Part shown: positions 61,216 to 64,000 of the stretch, in pieces
How positions within the stretch are numbered: position 1 is the stretch's first letter
Layout of the letters: each line of letters begins with the position of its first letter
NCBI RefSeq assembly: GCF_016741815.1
Contig: NZ_JAERRJ010000007.1
Coordinates: forward strand, 455,389 to 519,388
Length of the DNA stretch: 64,000 nt
From: Nocardia acididurans
Lineage (GTDB): Bacteria > Actinomycetota > Actinomycetes > Mycobacteriales > Mycobacteriaceae
Direction: 5' to 3'
Translations under genes and position numbers: made by a program
The notes under the pieces: generated by a model
The model's database searches: none
Seen by the model: only the letters and a program-made list of their open reading frames with translations
Told to the model about the DNA's origin: nothing

Positions 61216-62007
61216 ATGTTGATGTCTGGAGATCGGTATCTGGAGCGGGCGGGGGCGCGAATCGCGTTCGAGATCAAGGGGTCCGGGGAACCGGTGGTGT
61301 ATGGGCACGGGGTGTTGTTGAGCCGGGAGGCGGTGCGGGGGCTGGGGTTGTTCGATGTCGATCGGCTGGCGGGTGGGCATCGGTTGCTGGTGTTCGATCA
61401 GCGGGGGCATGGGAGGTCCACGGGGCGGGCTGTCGCGCAGGATTACCGGTTCGAGAGTGTGGGGCTGGATCTGTTGGCGCTCATGGATCAGGTCGGGGGT
61501 GGGGAACCTGTGGATGTGGTGGGGTCGTCGCTGGGGTGTGCGGCTGCCCTCTGCGCCGCTTCGGCTGCGCCGGGGCGAATTCGCAAGCTGGTGTTGATGA
61601 TTCCTCCGGCGGCGTGGGAGGAGGGTGTGGCGGCGCGGCGGTGGTATCTCGATTCGGCCGAGCGCATCGAGGCCGGAGGGGCGCAAGGTTGGCGGGAGGA
61701 GTTGGCGGGGGCGGAGCCGCTGCCGATCTTCGCGGAATACAGCCAATTCGCGTTCACGCCTGATATTTCCGATGAGCTGGTGGCGTCGGCCCTGCATGGT
61801 GTCGGGTTGTCCGATCTGCCGGAGCCCGCGGAGGTGGCGGCGCTCCCGCATCCGGCGCTGGTGCTCGCGTGGGATACCGATCCCTTGCATCCGGTGTCGA
61901 CGGCGGAGCGGCTCGGTGAGTTGCTGCCGCATTCGATGGTGCATGTCTCGAAGTCGGTGGCGGACATCAAGACTTGGACCGACAGGGTGGTCGAGTTCCT
62001 TCAGTGA
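61216..62007 (+). CDS. Alpha/beta hydrolase
   Basis: The product has 263 residues. VYGHGVLL (oxyanion), VFDQRGHGRSTG, the elbow GSSLGC and a His-acid pair near the end (DTDPLHPV) fit a typical alpha/beta hydrolase. The nucleophile elbow GSSLG is of the GxSxG type. ATG 61216 and 61222 are both plausible, with GGAG and AGGGG upstream. Its coding strand is very G-rich, and its end overlaps the next gene tail to tail by seven bases. Confidence 0.83.
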   Translation: MLMSGDRYLERAGARIAFEIKGSGEPVVYGHGVLLSREAVRGLGLFDVDRLAGGHRLLVFDQRGHGRSTGRAVAQDYRFESVGLDLLALMDQVGGGEPVDVVGSSLGCAAALCAASAAPGRIRKLVLMIPPAAWEEGVAARRWYLDSAERIEAGGAQGWREELAGAEPLPIFAEYSQFAFTPDISDELVASALHGVGLSDLPEPAEVAALPHPALVLAWDTDPLHPVSTAERLGELLPHSMVHVSKSVADIKTWTDRVVEFLQ

Positions 62008-63149
62008 GGGCAGGGGCGGCGGAGTTGGTTGGCCAGCCAGAGGACGGTGCCGTAGCCGTAGGCGGCGTCGGCGGTGGAGACGAGAGCGGAGCTGGGGAAG
62101 ATGATGGCGTGGCGCAGGCCCGCGTCGGCGAGGTCGTGCAGGCGGGCGAGGATTTCTCGGGGGGTTCCGATGAGGAGCCATTCGTGGAGAACCTCGTCGG
62201 TGACCGCGGCGGTGGCTTCGCGGACTTCGGATTTGGTGAGGCGGTGGGGCATGAGGTCGATGAGGCCTCGAAAGGCTTCGCCGAAGGGGTGTTTCGCGCC
62301 CACGCGGGACCAGATGGTGGCGGGGGCGAAGAGGGCGAGGTAGCGGACTGCCGGGGAGCGGAGGATGCGGTGCAGGCCCGCGGGGGTGCGGGCGGTGAGC
62401 ATGGTGATCATTTGGGCGGGGACGATGGTGGCGGGGTCGCGGCCGGCGGTGCGGGCGGCTGCGTGGACCTGGCGGAGGCGGGTCTCGTATTCGGCGGGGG
62501 TTTGGGATTCCCACGGGTACCAGCCGTCTGCGTAGCGGCCGGTGAGGGCGAGCATGCGGGGGCCGTGGGCGCCTATCCAGATCTGTGGGACGCGGCTGGG
62601 AGGGGGTTTCAGATCCATTGGGGCGCTGTCGATTCGGTAGTAGCGACCGGAGAAGGTGATGGGGTCTTCGGCGCGCAGCGCGGTGCGCAGGATCTGGAGG
62701 GCTTCTTCCAGGCGGCTGACGGGGTGGTCCCAGGTGAAGCCGTAGGGGTCGAGGTTCTCGTGCTCGCCGGAGCCGATGCCGAGGATGGGTGGCGCTTTGG
62801 TCATGTGCGCCAGGGTGTTGAAGGTTTGGGCGAGCAGGACGGGGTGGCGGCGGTGCGGGTCGGTGACGCCGACGCCGAGCTGGACACGCCCCGCGCCGGA
62901 CGCGAGATGGGCCAGCAGCGGAGCGAAGTCGAACTGTTCGTCGGGGCTGCGGATCGCCTTCGCCTGCGGGGTGAAGTCGGTGTCCCAGGCCGCGCGGGGA
63001 AACACACTGATCAGATGGTCGGGCGCGAGCAGCGAGTCGAGTTTTCCGAGCCGCGCCATGCGGGTCAGGAAGCGCGCCTGCGCCAGTGGTGGATTGACGC
63101 CGATCATGGTGCCTACGGCGAACGGTTTCCGATCGTGCGAGTCCGACAC
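62001..63149 (-). CDS. LLM-class F420-dependent oxidoreductase
   Basis: The product has 382 residues. Luciferase-like fold: GTMIGVNPPLAQARFLTRMA, LGVGVTDPHRRHPVLLAQTF, LGIGSGEHENLDPYGF and IWIGAHGPRMLALTGRYADG match the F420-dependent glucose-6-phosphate dehydrogenase/mycolic-acid-reductase-like group. GTG 63149 has GAGGAG five bases upstream. Substrate unknown; the fusion of lipid genes in this genome region makes a lipid or hydroxymycolate role possible but unproven. Confidence 0.83.
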   Translation of the reverse strand: MSDSHDRKPFAVGTMIGVNPPLAQARFLTRMARLGKLDSLLAPDHLISVFPRAAWDTDFTPQAKAIRSPDEQFDFAPLLAHLASGAGRVQLGVGVTDPHRRHPVLLAQTFNTLAHMTKAPPILGIGSGEHENLDPYGFTWDHPVSRLEEALQILRTALRAEDPITFSGRYYRIDSAPMDLKPPPSRVPQIWIGAHGPRMLALTGRYADGWYPWESQTPAEYETRLRQVHAAARTAGRDPATIVPAQMITMLTARTPAGLHRILRSPAVRYLALFAPATIWSRVGAKHPFGEAFRGLIDLMPHRLTKSEVREATAAVTDEVLHEWLLIGTPREILARLHDLADAGLRHAIIFPSSALVSTADAAYGYGTVLWLANQLRRPCPH

Positions 63150-63304
63150 GAGGTCTCCTCTCGACCGGCACGCCTCGAGTCGGCGGGCCCTCACCGATTA
63201 TCGTGTCGCCCACCCGATCACGGCGGCCGAATGCGATCTTTCGACGCGGCGGCCGGGCTTGGCGTACAGGGCTTTCGGCGGAGGGTCGGGTAGGGTGCGG
63301 CGCT

Positions 63305-63592
63305 ATGGCCGATGTGTGGCGAATCGTGCGCGGTCTGGGTCTGGCGATCGCGCTGGCGTTTCTGTTCGAGCTGGGGTTTCTGGTGTGGACCGGGCCGCAT
63401 CCGGACTGCGCCATCAATGACAGTGTCGGCCCGTGCGGTCTGTGGGATACGGTCCGCACGTATGCCGTTCTGCTGTTGGGTTTCGCGATGCTCATGGGCG
63501 TAACCGCCTGGGCCACCTGGATATTGGCGACCTGGGCGGTCCGCCGGATCGTCGCGACCGGTCAGAAGAATCCGAGTTTCTTGGGCGAGTAG
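63305..63592 (+). CDS. Small membrane protein of unknown function
   Basis: The product has 95 residues. It has two transmembrane helices (LGLAIALAFLFELGFLV and TYAVLLLGFAMLMGVTAWAT) separated by a loop with two cysteines (HPDCAINDSVGPCGLW). The 3' end overlaps the aldehyde dehydrogenase 3' end by 31 bases on the opposite strand. Unknown family. Confidence 0.6.
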   Translation: MADVWRIVRGLGLAIALAFLFELGFLVWTGPHPDCAINDSVGPCGLWDTVRTYAVLLLGFAMLMGVTAWATWILATWAVRRIVATGQKNPSFLGE

Positions 63593-64000
63593 GACACCAG
63601 CAGGTTCTTGGTTTGCTGGTAGTGGTCGAGCATCATCCTGTGCGTCTCGCGGCCTATGCCGGACTTCTTGTAGCCGCCGAACGCCGCGTGCGCGGGGTAG
63701 GCGTGATAGCAATTCGTCCAGACGCGACCGGCTTTGATGCCGCGGCCGAGCCGGTAGGCGGTGTTCGCGTCGCGCGTCCACACGCCAGCGCCGAGGCCGT
63801 AGAGGGTGTCATTGGCGAGGGACAGCGCCTGTTCGGTGGTGTCGAAGGTGGTCACCGAGACGACCGGGCCGAAGATCTCCTCCTGGAAGATGCGCATATC
63901 GTTGCGGCCCTCGAAGATCGTGGGCTCGATGTAGTACCCGTTGGGCAGCCCCTCGACCTTGCGGACCTCGCCGCCGGTGAGCACCTTCGCGCCCTCCTGC
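63562..64000 (-). CDS. Aldehyde dehydrogenase (C-terminal part, acetaldehyde/ExaC-type)
   Basis: Only the last ~145 residues are inside the window; the gene continues beyond 64000. The piece carries EEIFGPVVSVTTFDT, the end-domain WTNCYHAYPAHAAFGGYKKS and SGIGRETHRMMLDHYQQTKN, ending PKKLGFF. This C-terminus is characteristic of the AldA/ExaC acetaldehyde dehydrogenases used in ethanol or glycol oxidation. The catalytic Cys and NAD site lie outside the window. Confidence 0.9.
   Translation of the reverse strand, partial: QEGAKVLTGGEVRKVEGLPNGYYIEPTIFEGRNDMRIFQEEIFGPVVSVTTFDTTEQALSLANDTLYGLGAGVWTRDANTAYRLGRGIKAGRVWTNCYHAYPAHAAFGGYKKSGIGRETHRMMLDHYQQTKNLLVSYSPKKLGFF

Noticed and set aside
1..64000. 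CRISPR array or large tandem repeats
   Set aside because: No regularly spaced repeats were found; only the 12-bp tandem repeat at 60007-60042.

Overview
The window is chromosomal DNA of a high-GC actinomycete, most likely Nocardia or a close relative in the Mycobacteriales. The evidence is GC-rich third positions, frequent GTG starts, a Nocardia-type class A beta-lactamase, a leaderless furA-katG pair with the mycobacterial-type FurA operator, F420-type luciferase-like monooxygenases, thiolase/MaoC lipid genes, cutinase-like and secretory lipases, and many TetR/LuxR/HxlR regulators. I see no rRNA, insertion sequence, CRISPR array or phage module. One tRNA (Val, CAC) is present.

Layout. 0-5 kb: the start of a condensation-domain protein, two exported proteins, then a beta-lactamase divergent from a LysR regulator and a serine-beta-lactamase-like partner, the same arrangement as Streptomyces cacaoi blaL/blaA-blaB. 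5-9 kb: a molybdopterin oxidoreductase carrying a one-base deletion, its HxlR neighbour, an F420-type oxidoreductase and an orphan sigma region 4 protein. 9-16.5 kb: a UbiB-like kinase, an atypical P450, long-type GAPDH, a secreted protein and a polymerase-only PolA homologue. 16.6-20.2 kb: a compact osmoprotectant ABC operon. 20.2-27.3 kb: an oxidative locus with P450 and MpaB-type oxygenase on one strand and ferredoxin/ferredoxin reductase and aldehyde dehydrogenase on the other, closed by a TetR gene. 27.3-30 kb: a LigD-type polymerase divergent from topoisomerase IB and a coupled TerD protein, separated by an 18-bp perfect palindrome. 30-36 kb: two large ATPase-LuxR regulators. 36-43 kb: a secretory lipase, an AraC regulator, a DUF3703 protein and a thiolase-MaoC-MaoC-SDR operon followed by a tandem TetR regulator. 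43-47 kb: a second, short Rho and furA-katG. 47-50 kb: an HxlR/SDR pair with twin operators, a tautomerase and small proteins. 50.5-54 kb: an ABC exporter with a NarL-type two-component system. 54.6-60 kb: a cation/proton antiporter, TetR and GlxA-type regulators, two alpha/beta hydrolases and an Rpn-family nuclease. 61-64 kb: tRNA-Val, a hydrolase, a second F420-type enzyme, a small membrane protein and the end of an aldehyde dehydrogenase.

Functionally the window is a patchwork of short operons for stress defence (beta-lactam, peroxide, osmotic and envelope stress), redox and lipid catabolism, and regulation. Several regulator-target pairs show recognisable operator-like repeats, listed with coordinates. 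The least conventional parts are the P450/MpaB-zinc-finger locus, the PolDom/TopIB/TerD pair around a palindrome, the accessory Rho, and the bla triad. No completely new system is proven by the sequence alone.
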